From positions 1 through 64,000 of the forward strand of contig CAAGIO010000017.1 of NCBI GenBank assembly GCA_900769945.1: a stretch of DNA of 64,000 nucleotides, read 5' to 3'. A program made the translations under genes and the position numbers. The notes beneath the pieces were generated by a model. It was not told the origin of the DNA and searched no databases. It saw nothing but the letters and a program-made list of their open reading frames with translations. Position 1 is the stretch's first letter. Each line of letters starts with the position of its first letter. Positions 51,820-59,785 of this stretch are shown here, one piece after another. Origin of the DNA: Bacteroidales bacterium. Lineage in GTDB: Bacteria > Bacteroidota > Bacteroidia > Bacteroidales > F082.

Positions 51820-53466
51820 ATGAAGAGATTTTTTACTTTAATCACGATGTGCCTTCTGATAGGCCTCGGCGTTGTTCACGCTCAGAACCAGAGAATCACC
51901 GTTCTTGAATGTTTCACAAGTGCCACCTGCGGACCATGCGCCGGCATCAACCCGACGCTTGACAACCTTATCCAGCAGAACTCGGATAAAATCATTGCCA
52001 TCAAGTATCACGTCAACTGGCCTTTGGACAACGACCCGATGAACAAACACAACCCACAAGAGGTGAAGACAAAAGTATCGTACTATGGTATAGACAACTA
52101 TGGTGTGCCGTGGTCGGTAGGTGACGGTACATGGTGCGATTATTCAGGCAGCGTCAGCCAAAACTTAATTAACCAATGGTCATCAGTGCCTTCACCATTG
52201 GAGATGCGCATGACGCACTACCTCAACCCGACAAACGACACCATCACCGTCATTGTAACGGGAAGAGCCACAAGCGCAATAAACTCAAGCAACCTTCGTC
52301 TTAACGTGAGCATTATCGAGAGCCTGATGCACTACAACACAGCTCCCGGCACAAACGGAGAGAAGGACTTCCACAACGTATTCAAGAAGATGCTCCCTAA
52401 TGCAAGCGGAGAACATCTCTCAGCGATGGAAGCCGGCGACGTGTTCGCATACAAATACACTTGGGCACTCGCCAATGTGCTCGACGTCAACCAGCTGACA
52501 GCAGTGGCATGGGTTCAAGACTACTCAACAAAGGAAATGTTCCAAGGCTGCAAATCACAAGAAGATTTCACCCCATTCTTAAACAAATATGCCGTCATCG
52601 AAAACATCGACCACACTAAATCATTCGTCTGCACCGACATGATGAACCCTGTTGTTGATGTCACCAACCTCGGAGCAGAAGACATCACTTCTATGAAGTT
52701 TGACGTCCTCGTTAACGATGTGAAAATAAGCGAGATAGACTGGACAGGCAACATCACCAAGTACAGCAGCGCAAGAATCAATGCTGGCGAGATAAACTTC
52801 GAGACATCAGAGAACAACAAGATTGAAATCGTGGTGACGCAAATCAATGGCTCAGAGCCTGACGCCGCCTTTGCCTTCAGCAAAGAATTCGAACAGGCAC
52901 AGACATTCAACGGCTCCAACTACAAACTCACCTTACGCACCGACGACAACCCTCAGAACATCACTTGGAGAGTTGTTAACACCTATAACGGAAACATCGT
53001 CGCAAGCGGCGGTCCATACGAACAGCCTAACAAACAATACACAGAGTCGTTCTCAATAGAGGAAGAAGGCTGCTACCAATTCACAATCTACGACGCTGGA
53101 GGTGACGGCCTTGCAGGAACAAACGGCATCTATGGACTGAAATGCGGCTCAAAGACAGTGTTCGCCGGTAGCGAATTTACCGATGAAGAGTCAAACGAGT
53201 TCTTTTTCGAAGCCAACTTAGACGTAGAAGAAAACGAATCCAACATCTGCACCGTTTACCCTAACCCATCAAACGGCATCTTGAACATTGAAACCGTCGG
53301 AACAAGCAACGTCAACATCTACAACATGGCAGGACAATTAGTCGGCAGCCATATCGTTAACGGAAATGCCTCCATCAACCTCGACAATATCTCAAAAGGT
53401 TCATATATGATGGTTGTTACAAACCAAAACGGATACAGCTCAAAGCAAATTATTGTATTACAATAA
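51820..53466 (+). CDS. Omp28/thioredoxin-like secreted protein with T9SS sorting domain, copy 1
   Basis: The 548-aa protein has a signal peptide (cleavage after VVHAQ) and starts its mature part with a thioredoxin-like fold containing ATCGPCAG, a CxxC site. The following region (about 60-310) resembles Omp28-type surface proteins. Toward the end is a beta-sandwich module, then a type A T9SS sorting domain of about 75 residues (VYPNPSNGILNIET ... GSYMMVVTNQNG), so the protein should be sent to the cell surface by the type IX system. Function is unknown; a thiol-redox or surface adhesion role is possible. A paralogue is at 59786-61414. It ends at the hairpin 53486-53516. Confidence 0.85.
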   Translation: MKRFFTLITMCLLIGLGVVHAQNQRITVLECFTSATCGPCAGINPTLDNLIQQNSDKIIAIKYHVNWPLDNDPMNKHNPQEVKTKVSYYGIDNYGVPWSVGDGTWCDYSGSVSQNLINQWSSVPSPLEMRMTHYLNPTNDTITVIVTGRATSAINSSNLRLNVSIIESLMHYNTAPGTNGEKDFHNVFKKMLPNASGEHLSAMEAGDVFAYKYTWALANVLDVNQLTAVAWVQDYSTKEMFQGCKSQEDFTPFLNKYAVIENIDHTKSFVCTDMMNPVVDVTNLGAEDITSMKFDVLVNDVKISEIDWTGNITKYSSARINAGEINFETSENNKIEIVVTQINGSEPDAAFAFSKEFEQAQTFNGSNYKLTLRTDDNPQNITWRVVNTYNGNIVASGGPYEQPNKQYTESFSIEEEGCYQFTIYDAGGDGLAGTNGIYGLKCGSKTVFAGSEFTDEESNEFFFEANLDVEENESNICTVYPNPSNGILNIETVGTSNVNIYNMAGQLVGSHIVNGNASINLDNISKGSYMMVVTNQNGYSSKQIIVLQ

Positions 53467-53485
53467 ATTCATTTTCGTCCTTCTT

Positions 53486-53516
53486 GGTCGGCCTAACACG
53501 CCGACCTTTTTCTTTA
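53486..53516 (+). terminator. Rho-independent terminator after Omp28-like copy 1
   Basis: A 7-bp stem GGTCGGC/GCCGACC with a 7-nt loop is followed by TTTTTCTTT, 20 nt past the stop. The next gene starts at 53519, immediately after the T tract. Confidence 0.85.
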
Positions 53517-53518
53517 TT

Positions 53519-55156
53519 ATGAAAAAAACACTCATCACCCTCCTAACATTAACCACCATGCTCGCATGCAACAAGGAAAAAGTCGATTTGATTGTTACCA
53601 ACGCGAACGTCTATACCGTTGACGAATACTTCAGCAAGACCACGTCGTTTGCTATAAAAGACGGTCTCTTCATTGACACCGGCGACGATAAGTATATCGA
53701 AAGGAGATACAAGGCGACTCAAACTCTTGATGCAGGAGGGAGAAGCATTTTCCCCGGATTCATTGACGGCCACTGCCACTTCGTCGGATATGCCGAGAAC
53801 ATGGCGAGGTTTGCCGACTTAAACGGCTGTGAATCATTCGATGAAGTATTAGACAAACTAAAAAAGCACAATGATGGCAACGATTCAGAATGGCTCTTAG
53901 GAAGAGGCTGGGACCAAAACCAATGGAACCCTTCTGTCTTCCCTGACAATAAAAGTTTAGACAGCATCTTCCCCGACAAAAAGGTGGTCCTGACCCGGAT
54001 TGACGGTCATGCAGTATTAGTGTCATCAAACGTTCTCGAGCAGCTCGGAATAACAAAAGACAGCAAGGTTCATGGTGGAGAAATCCTTAAAGATGAAAAG
54101 GGAGAGCTAACAGGTGTGATGCTTGACAACGCAGCCGATATGGCGAGAGCCATCGTACCTCCTATGGATAAAGAGCAGAGAATCAAAGCAATAAAAGATG
54201 CACAAAGCGACTGTTTCTCAGTAGGTCTTACAGGAGTGACTGACGCCGGACTTGACATCGAGACCGTCACCCTATTAGAGGAACTGTCACTGAGCGGAGT
54301 CTTAAAGATGAAAGTCAATGCGATGATGAATCCTGATGAAGCGACGATGGATTATTTCATTAAAAGAGGAATCATTGAGGACGAGAGGCTCACTGTACGT
54401 TCCGTAAAGATTTATGCCGATGGCGCTTTGGGGTCGAGGGGAGCGAAACTCATTGAGCCTTACACTGATGCACCGGAGAGCACCGGACTTATTACCGCTG
54501 ACACATCTTTTTATCATAACGTTTGTAAAAAAGCCTTAGAAGCGGGACTGCAAGTATGCACACACGCAATCGGTGACGGAGGAGTGAGAATGACATTAGA
54601 GTTTTATTCTGATTATCTTAACAAAGACAACGACTTAAGATGGCGCATAGAGCATTCCCAAATCGTCAACCCTGACGACATCAGCACTTTTGGCGAACTC
54701 AACATCATTCCCTCAATACAGGCTACGCACTGTACTTCAGACATGGCATGGGCCGAGCAACGACTTGGAGAGGAAAGGATTAGGCACGCATACGCATATC
54801 AAGAACTTTTACAGCAGAACGGTTGGATAATAAACGGCACCGACTTCCCTATTGAGAACATAAGTCCACTCTACACTTTTTTTGCCTCGGTAGCGCGTAA
54901 AGATTTGCACGGGAGCCCTGAAGGAGGATTCCAAAAGGAGAATGCGTTAAGCCGGGAAGAGGCGTTACGGTCGATGACGATATGGGCAGCTAAAGGATAT
55001 TTCGCTGAAGGACGGAAAGGGAGCATAGAGAAAGGAAAAGAGGCGGACTTTGTAATTCTCTCCGACGACATCATGACGATAAATGAGATGGAGATTCCGA
55101 ATGTAAAGGTTGTCAACACATTCATCAATGGGGAAATGGTTTATCAAAGAAATTAG
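53519..55156 (+). CDS. Amidohydrolase family 3 (YtcJ-like), predicted lipoprotein
   Basis: The 545-aa protein begins with a lipoprotein signal (LTLTTMLAC) and belongs to the metal-dependent amidohydrolases of the YtcJ type. It shows the HxH motif in GFIDGHCHFVG, later histidines in CTHAIGDGG and IEHSQI, and the aspartate in GTDFPIEN, with a small composite domain at both ends (DLIVTNANVYTVD and VVNTFINGEMVYQ). The substrate is unknown; relatives act on amides or imidazole-like rings. The ATG at 53519 is used because it follows the preceding terminator; an upstream in-frame codon lies inside the previous gene. Confidence 0.9.
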   Translation: MKKTLITLLTLTTMLACNKEKVDLIVTNANVYTVDEYFSKTTSFAIKDGLFIDTGDDKYIERRYKATQTLDAGGRSIFPGFIDGHCHFVGYAENMARFADLNGCESFDEVLDKLKKHNDGNDSEWLLGRGWDQNQWNPSVFPDNKSLDSIFPDKKVVLTRIDGHAVLVSSNVLEQLGITKDSKVHGGEILKDEKGELTGVMLDNAADMARAIVPPMDKEQRIKAIKDAQSDCFSVGLTGVTDAGLDIETVTLLEELSLSGVLKMKVNAMMNPDEATMDYFIKRGIIEDERLTVRSVKIYADGALGSRGAKLIEPYTDAPESTGLITADTSFYHNVCKKALEAGLQVCTHAIGDGGVRMTLEFYSDYLNKDNDLRWRIEHSQIVNPDDISTFGELNIIPSIQATHCTSDMAWAEQRLGEERIRHAYAYQELLQQNGWIINGTDFPIENISPLYTFFASVARKDLHGSPEGGFQKENALSREEALRSMTIWAAKGYFAEGRKGSIEKGKEADFVILSDDIMTINEMEIPNVKVVNTFINGEMVYQRN

Positions 55157-55574
55157 CGTAAGAGCTTTTTGAATCAGCTATTCGTTTTTCCGACCTCCGT
55201 CATTTGTAACTAAATGATTATTAAATAGCAAGGGGGAAACTCTGCCATCTGAACAGTCATGATTAAATCTTTCCACATACATTACATTTGGCACAAGAAA
55301 CTCCTCCCCTCACCCGTATTGACGGTTTGAGCAATTGTCTCTCTCATTCCGAACTACCAAATACTCAATAATTAATAACAAACGACTTTTGTGAGGATAG
55401 ATTATGGCTCAGAATCGGTTATTTATTGATCATCAAGCATTATGCAAGATTCATAAATCAACCTAAACGCATTGTTCACATATACTTATTTGATTGTAAT
55501 AATATAATTTTCTATCATTTAACAATTCTTCATTTTTTATTGACTAATACCATTACATCAACACATAAAAGTCC
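55157..55574. other. Non-coding stretch before the restriction-modification leader
   Basis: About 420 nt, strongly A+T-rich toward its right end. I see no gene and no clear terminator. It probably marks the left junction between core genome and the imported restriction-modification unit, but no target-site duplication or integrase remnant is visible. Confidence 0.4.
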
Positions 55575-55582
55575 TATATTTG
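55575..55582 (+). promoter_or_regulatory. Candidate -7 element of the RNA / restriction-modification unit
   Basis: TATATTTG followed by C lies about 95 nt upstream of the structured RNA and about 295 nt before the methyltransferase ATG. A transcript starting near 55589 would contain the whole structure. Confidence 0.55.
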
Positions 55583-55677
55583 CAAAAATAAAATGTCGAA
55601 TCAATAAGATAAGAAAAAAAATAGAATAGAGTAACATAACATATTATTAACCATAGCGTTCGTTGCTGTTCTGAAAA

Positions 55678-55818
55678 CATCCTAAAGTTTGGCCACGGAA
55701 GGAATCAATCTCAGATGACAGTCGCGAATGCCTGCGTGTATGACGTGGGCATTCCTTGTCTGAGATTGAGGGTTAGGCCAAACACCCAGGATGTGGACGA
55801 GGGTGTCCACGTTTCTTT
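55678..55818 (+). ncRNA. Highly structured leader or stand-alone RNA before the R-M genes
   Basis: Four nested perfect helices separated by internal loops are visible: CATCCT (55678-55683) with AGGATG (55788-55793), GTTTGGCC (55687-55694) with GGCCAAAC (55776-55783), TCAATCTCAGA (55705-55715) with TCTGAGATTGA (55759-55769), and GAATGCC (55726-55732) with GGCATTC (55748-55754), capped by CGT-GTATG-ACG. Directly after is a 6-bp hairpin GTGGAC/GTCCAC (55793-55798 and 55805-55810) followed by a T-rich run, which is terminator-like. I do not recognise the class. It could be a small RNA, an attenuator or a palindromic mobile element. The strand is assigned from the promoter and T run. Confidence 0.6.
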
Positions 55819-55833
55819 TGGTGTTTGGTCGAT

Positions 55834-55870
55834 TTGTTTTTAGGTTATTGGCGAACGGGCTTAAAAACAA
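55834..55870 (+). promoter_or_regulatory. Hairpin immediately before the methyltransferase start
   Basis: A 9-bp perfect stem TTGTTTTTA (55834-55842) with TAAAAACAA (55862-55870) encloses 19 nt and ends 6 nt before the ATG at 55877. It could limit ribosome access or act as a binding site; being A+T-rich, it may also be chance. Confidence 0.4.
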
Positions 55871-55876
55871 AGAAAA

Positions 55877-57331
55877 ATGGTAAAAACCGTCAAAAAATTT
55901 GGGCGGGTTTATACTCCCTGCCACATTGTAAACCTTATTCTTGACTTTGGAGGTTACAAGACCACCAAAATTCTGCGAAGACACGTTATTGACAACAGTT
56001 GTGGAGATGGGGCTTTTCTTAAAGAAATAGTAAATCTCTATTGCACTGAATTTTTAAAAACCAGCAACGATTTAACATTGTTGAAGTCTGAATTGCAGAC
56101 ATACATTCACGGAATTGAAATAGATTCTAAAGAATGTGGTTTGTGCATACAGAATCTTAACCAAGTATCAAAAAAGTATGGTATTACTGATGTTCAATGG
56201 GACATATTAAACGCTAACACTCTGAAAATCGACCAATTTAACGGCAAAATGGATTTTGTATTTGGAAATCCGCCTTATGTACGTGTCCATAATCTTGAAA
56301 ATATTTATGGAGAGGTAAAAAAATTCAAATTCACCGAAGGAGGAATGACTGATTTGTTCATTGTCTTTTTTGAAATCGGATTCAAAATGCTGACGAGAAA
56401 AGGGGTAATGTGCCTTATTACACCAAGTTCTTGGTTAAACAGTCTTGCAGGAAGAAATCTGAGAAAATACATTTTGGAACATCGAAATTTGTCGGGAGTA
56501 ATTGATTTAGAACACTATCAGCCTTTTGAAGCATCAACTTACACCATCATCTCAAGATTTTCCAATTCAAAAAAACACAGTCTGATAGAATATTTCAATT
56601 ACAATGAAATTATTCTTGAAAAACGATTCCAAGATAACCTGACCTACAACAATATTGTTATTGGCAAAAACTTCTATTTGTCAAAAAAAGATAATCTTGA
56701 ATTACTAAAAAAAATAAAACAAACACAAACTTATCAACATGTTACTGTCAAGAACGGATTTGCGACATTAGCTGACAGGATCTTTATTGGAGATTTTGAC
56801 TTCACTGAAGGTACGATACCTATTTTAAAAGCATCTACAGGCAAATGGAGCAAATGTATTTTCCCGTACAATGAAACAGGCAAACCATTGACAGAGAGCG
56901 AATTAAGAAAGCTTGAAGAAGTGTATGAATACTTATCCTTTCATCAAAATAAGCTTTCAAAAAACAGGGATATTGAAGACGACAAATATTGGTATCTGTT
57001 TGGTCGCACACAAGCGTTGAAAGACGTATCGAAAACAAAATATGCCATAAACACAATCATAAAAGACATTCAAAGCATCAAACTTGAAGTTGTTCCGCAA
57101 GGATGCGGCGTTTATAGTGGTCTTTATATACTAACCGAATTTAAATTTGAAATAATCAGACAATTGGTTTATTCAGAGGACTTTATCGAATACATCAAAC
57201 TTCTGAAAAACTATAAAAGTGGAGGCTATTACAATTTCTCTTCAAAAGATTTAGAACAATATTTGAATTACAAACTCACGAAAGAATATGGACAACCAAG
57301 AATTTTTGAATGTAGTAGGGAACTCTTTTAA
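55877..57331 (+). CDS. Type II adenine-N6 DNA methyltransferase
   Basis: The 484-aa protein is a DNA N6-adenine methyltransferase of the TaqI-like order. Motif X is YTPCHIVN (12-19), motif I is VIDNSCGDGAFLKE for AdoMet binding (37-50), and the catalytic motif IV is GNPPY (130-134). The C-terminal 200 residues should hold the target-recognition domain. It protects host DNA from the endonuclease encoded by the next gene, whose start lies 44 nt inside this gene. The DNA is clearly A+T-richer than the flanking core genes and lacks their codon habits, so horizontal transfer is likely. The recognition sequence cannot be deduced. Confidence 0.92.
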   Translation: MVKTVKKFGRVYTPCHIVNLILDFGGYKTTKILRRHVIDNSCGDGAFLKEIVNLYCTEFLKTSNDLTLLKSELQTYIHGIEIDSKECGLCIQNLNQVSKKYGITDVQWDILNANTLKIDQFNGKMDFVFGNPPYVRVHNLENIYGEVKKFKFTEGGMTDLFIVFFEIGFKMLTRKGVMCLITPSSWLNSLAGRNLRKYILEHRNLSGVIDLEHYQPFEASTYTIISRFSNSKKHSLIEYFNYNEIILEKRFQDNLTYNNIVIGKNFYLSKKDNLELLKKIKQTQTYQHVTVKNGFATLADRIFIGDFDFTEGTIPILKASTGKWSKCIFPYNETGKPLTESELRKLEEVYEYLSFHQNKLSKNRDIEDDKYWYLFGRTQALKDVSKTKYAINTIIKDIQSIKLEVVPQGCGVYSGLYILTEFKFEIIRQLVYSEDFIEYIKLLKNYKSGGYYNFSSKDLEQYLNYKLTKEYGQPRIFECSRELF

Positions 57332-57995
57332 GAAGTTCCTTGAGACGGGTTCCCGCAGCAATGAGAAACTGAAGATTTTGCATGGTGCAATTGCTAACGA
57401 TTTAAAAAAGAGGCTGGGTGGTAGCTATTCAATACAGTCTCTTGGAATCGGGAATGGCAAGGAGATGAAAATTGAAGGTCGTTACATTGACAAAGCCGTT
57501 GACATCACTATTTTGAAAAAAACAAAGCCGATAGCAGGAATTGGCGTAAAATTCGTGATGCAAAATTATTCGCAGAACTCAAACAACTATTTTGAAAACA
57601 TGTTAGGTGAAACAGCTAATATTCGTTGTGCTAATATTCCTTATTTTCAGATATTTATTATTCCTGACAAGATTCCATATTACAAAAACGACGGTACTTT
57701 TCAAAAATGGGAAGAGTTTACAGAACACAATTCGGCAAAGTATCTGACATTATCAAATGACGATATTCAAACTTCTATTCATACACCGACAAAAACTCTG
57801 CTTTTTGTAATACATCTTCCCGAAATAGAAGGAGAAATACGAAACAAGAACGAATATGCGAGTGAGTATTCTGAAAACGAGAATTTTAGAATTTGCGAAT
57901 CCCAGACTCAGTATGGGAACTTCTCATCCGCTGTCATTTATAATGATTATGAGGATTTTGCAGAGAAGGTGGTGCATTATATTAAGTTCCTCTAA
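57288..57995 (+). CDS. Probable type II restriction endonuclease
   Basis: The 235-aa protein is placed by context: it overlaps the methyltransferase gene by 44 nt and has a PD-(D/E)xK-like arrangement. The region GRYIDKAVDITILKK holds Asp72, and GIGVKFVMQNYSQNSNNYFE holds Lys88, where the usual E-x-K acidic residue appears to be Gly; Glu103 or Glu108 in NYFENMLGET could take its place. The NYSQNxNNYFE block is reminiscent of some type II enzymes, but I cannot name a relative. The ATG at 57288 gives the expected N-terminal helix. Like its partner it is A+T-rich. Confidence 0.75.
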   Translation: MDNQEFLNVVGNSFKKFLETGSRSNEKLKILHGAIANDLKKRLGGSYSIQSLGIGNGKEMKIEGRYIDKAVDITILKKTKPIAGIGVKFVMQNYSQNSNNYFENMLGETANIRCANIPYFQIFIIPDKIPYYKNDGTFQKWEEFTEHNSAKYLTLSNDDIQTSIHTPTKTLLFVIHLPEIEGEIRNKNEYASEYSENENFRICESQTQYGNFSSAVIYNDYEDFAEKVVHYIKFL

Positions 57996-58421
57996 GAATC
58001 TTTCGCCAACAATCTGAGAAATAATTCAACGCCCAATAGCAGTGCAAGGTTTATGTATCATTGACTGAAAACAATGAACTTTGAGATGTGCATCATTCAT
58101 ACAATTAAGCAATTGAAATTCAACACCAACATTTCTGTGTATTTGCTCACGGATTATTTGTATTTATTTCACTGCAAAAAAATTATCCATTGTACTTTTT
58201 CTGTCCACCTTTGCTGTTGTTTTTGAATTTGTTTTAATTATCGCATTGCTATAAGATTCTAAAACGCCTTTTGTTTTTCGCGGGTTCTAACAAATAGATG
58301 TAAGATAATATTGCACTTCGTTTTTGAATAGATAGAATGATAATATTCCAAGAAGCCCAAACGACTCTCTTTTTCTTTATTATGAATCACAAAATCAAGT
58401 GCTTAAGAAATAAAGGCGAGG
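57996..58421. other. Non-coding stretch between the R-M unit and mpl
   Basis: About 425 A+T-rich nt between the endonuclease stop and the convergent mpl stop. I see no gene, RNA or convincing terminator. It is the probable right junction of the imported unit. Confidence 0.4.
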
Positions 58422-59780
58422 TTAAAAAATCTCGCAAAGGTCGGAGGTAGAAAGACCGTTAAAATCGCCGGAGCTCATGAATCCAGCGACAACATTATTG
58501 ATATTCAACGTTTTAATAAGGTCTAACAACTCCTTTTTTGAATGCACCACGCTTATATCATCACGATTAAAACCCTTTATTATTCTCTCGTCCGACATCA
58601 TGTCAAGTTTTTTCACTGCGACGGCATGAGGGTCATAGAACACCACTGCCTTGTCGCATTTATCGAGGCAATTGGCGTAATGGTCGATAAAGACCTCACT
58701 GAGGCTGCTATAGGTGTGAAGCTCGAACACTGCAAGAAAATATTTTTCTGGGTATTTCTCGCGGATAGCGTTTACTGTTGCGAGGACTTTTGAAGGGGCG
58801 TGTGCGAAATCGCGGAACACCACATTGCCTTTTTCTTTATTATCTATAAGATTCTCAAGGCGACGTGCAGCACCTTTGAAAGATTTTATCGAATTATAGA
58901 ACTGTTCGTCAGTAACGCCTATCCTATTAAGGACGAGGCGAGCTGCGTTGATATTCTTCATATTATGCTCGCCAAAGATTCTCACTTCCACTTCATCGCC
59001 ATTGTCGAGGGACAGGAATGTCTTACCATCGTTGGAGTGATAAGGGTGAATGCCGTAGCCAAGATGAGTAACCTTTGATGATTCAGCGAGACGACGGGCT
59101 TCCGCGTCGGTATTATCAAAAATGAGACAGCCGTTGTTTTCTATGGTATTGATAAAAATCCTGAACTGTTCGATATAGGAGTCGAATGTCGGGAACACGT
59201 TTACGTGGTCCCAGCCAATACCGCTAATCACTGCGATATGAGGGTGATATTTATGGAATTTAGGGATGCGGTCGATGGGCGATGTCAGATATTCATCGCC
59301 CTCGATCACCATATATTTTGCTGTATCGCTAAGGCGGACCATAACGTCGAAGCCTTCGAGTTGTGCGCCCACCATGAAATCCGTATCGATACCGGCATCT
59401 TTCATCACGTGAAGCACCATAGATGTGATGGTAGTCTTGCCATGGCTTCCACCGATAACGATACGGATTTTGTCTTTACTTTGTTCGTAAAGATATTCTG
59501 GATATGAGTAAATCTTAAGTCCTATTTCTTGAGCGCGGATAAGCTCAGGGTTATCTATTCTGGCGTGCATGCCGAGGATGACGGCATCGTACGAGTCATT
59601 GAGTTTCTCAGGGTGCCAGCCCAGCTCTTCCGGGAGTATCCCTTCCCTTTCGAGACGTGTCCTTGACGGTTCGAAAATCTCGTCGTCGGAGCCGGTAACA
59701 TCATAACCCTTTCGGTGCAGTGCTATGGCGAGATTATGCATTGCACTGCCACCTATCGCAATGAAATGGACTTTCCTCAT
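58422..59780 (-). CDS. mpl: UDP-N-acetylmuramate:L-alanyl-gamma-D-glutamyl-meso-DAP ligase
   Basis: Mpl attaches recovered murein tripeptide to UDP-MurNAc in peptidoglycan recycling. The 452-aa protein starts with the Rossmann HFIAIGGSAMHNLA typical of Mpl/MurC, has the ATP-binding GGSHGKTTITSM, the glutamate/aspartate block VIEGDEYLTSPIDRIPKFHKYHP, and RDFAHAPSKVLATV with the Mpl-type AHxP pattern instead of the MurC sequence. The Mpl assignment is favoured over MurC by FAHAPSKV and the EGDEYxTxxxDxxPKF signature. It is monocistronic or follows the Omp28-like gene 5 nt upstream on the same strand. Confidence 0.9.
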   Translation of the reverse strand: MRKVHFIAIGGSAMHNLAIALHRKGYDVTGSDDEIFEPSRTRLEREGILPEELGWHPEKLNDSYDAVILGMHARIDNPELIRAQEIGLKIYSYPEYLYEQSKDKIRIVIGGSHGKTTITSMVLHVMKDAGIDTDFMVGAQLEGFDVMVRLSDTAKYMVIEGDEYLTSPIDRIPKFHKYHPHIAVISGIGWDHVNVFPTFDSYIEQFRIFINTIENNGCLIFDNTDAEARRLAESSKVTHLGYGIHPYHSNDGKTFLSLDNGDEVEVRIFGEHNMKNINAARLVLNRIGVTDEQFYNSIKSFKGAARRLENLIDNKEKGNVVFRDFAHAPSKVLATVNAIREKYPEKYFLAVFELHTYSSLSEVFIDHYANCLDKCDKAVVFYDPHAVAVKKLDMMSDERIIKGFNRDDISVVHSKKELLDLIKTLNINNVVAGFMSSGDFNGLSTSDLCEIF

Positions 59781-59785
59781 ATCAG

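Noticed and set aside
53506..58386. 18-nt direct repeat CTTTTTCTTTATTATGAA at 53506-53523 and 58369-58386, bracketing the amidohydrolase and R-M genes
   Set aside because: It is low-complexity A+T sequence, one copy is the T tract of a terminator merging into a start codon, and a 15-nt version also occurs inside mpl, so it is not good evidence for an attachment site.
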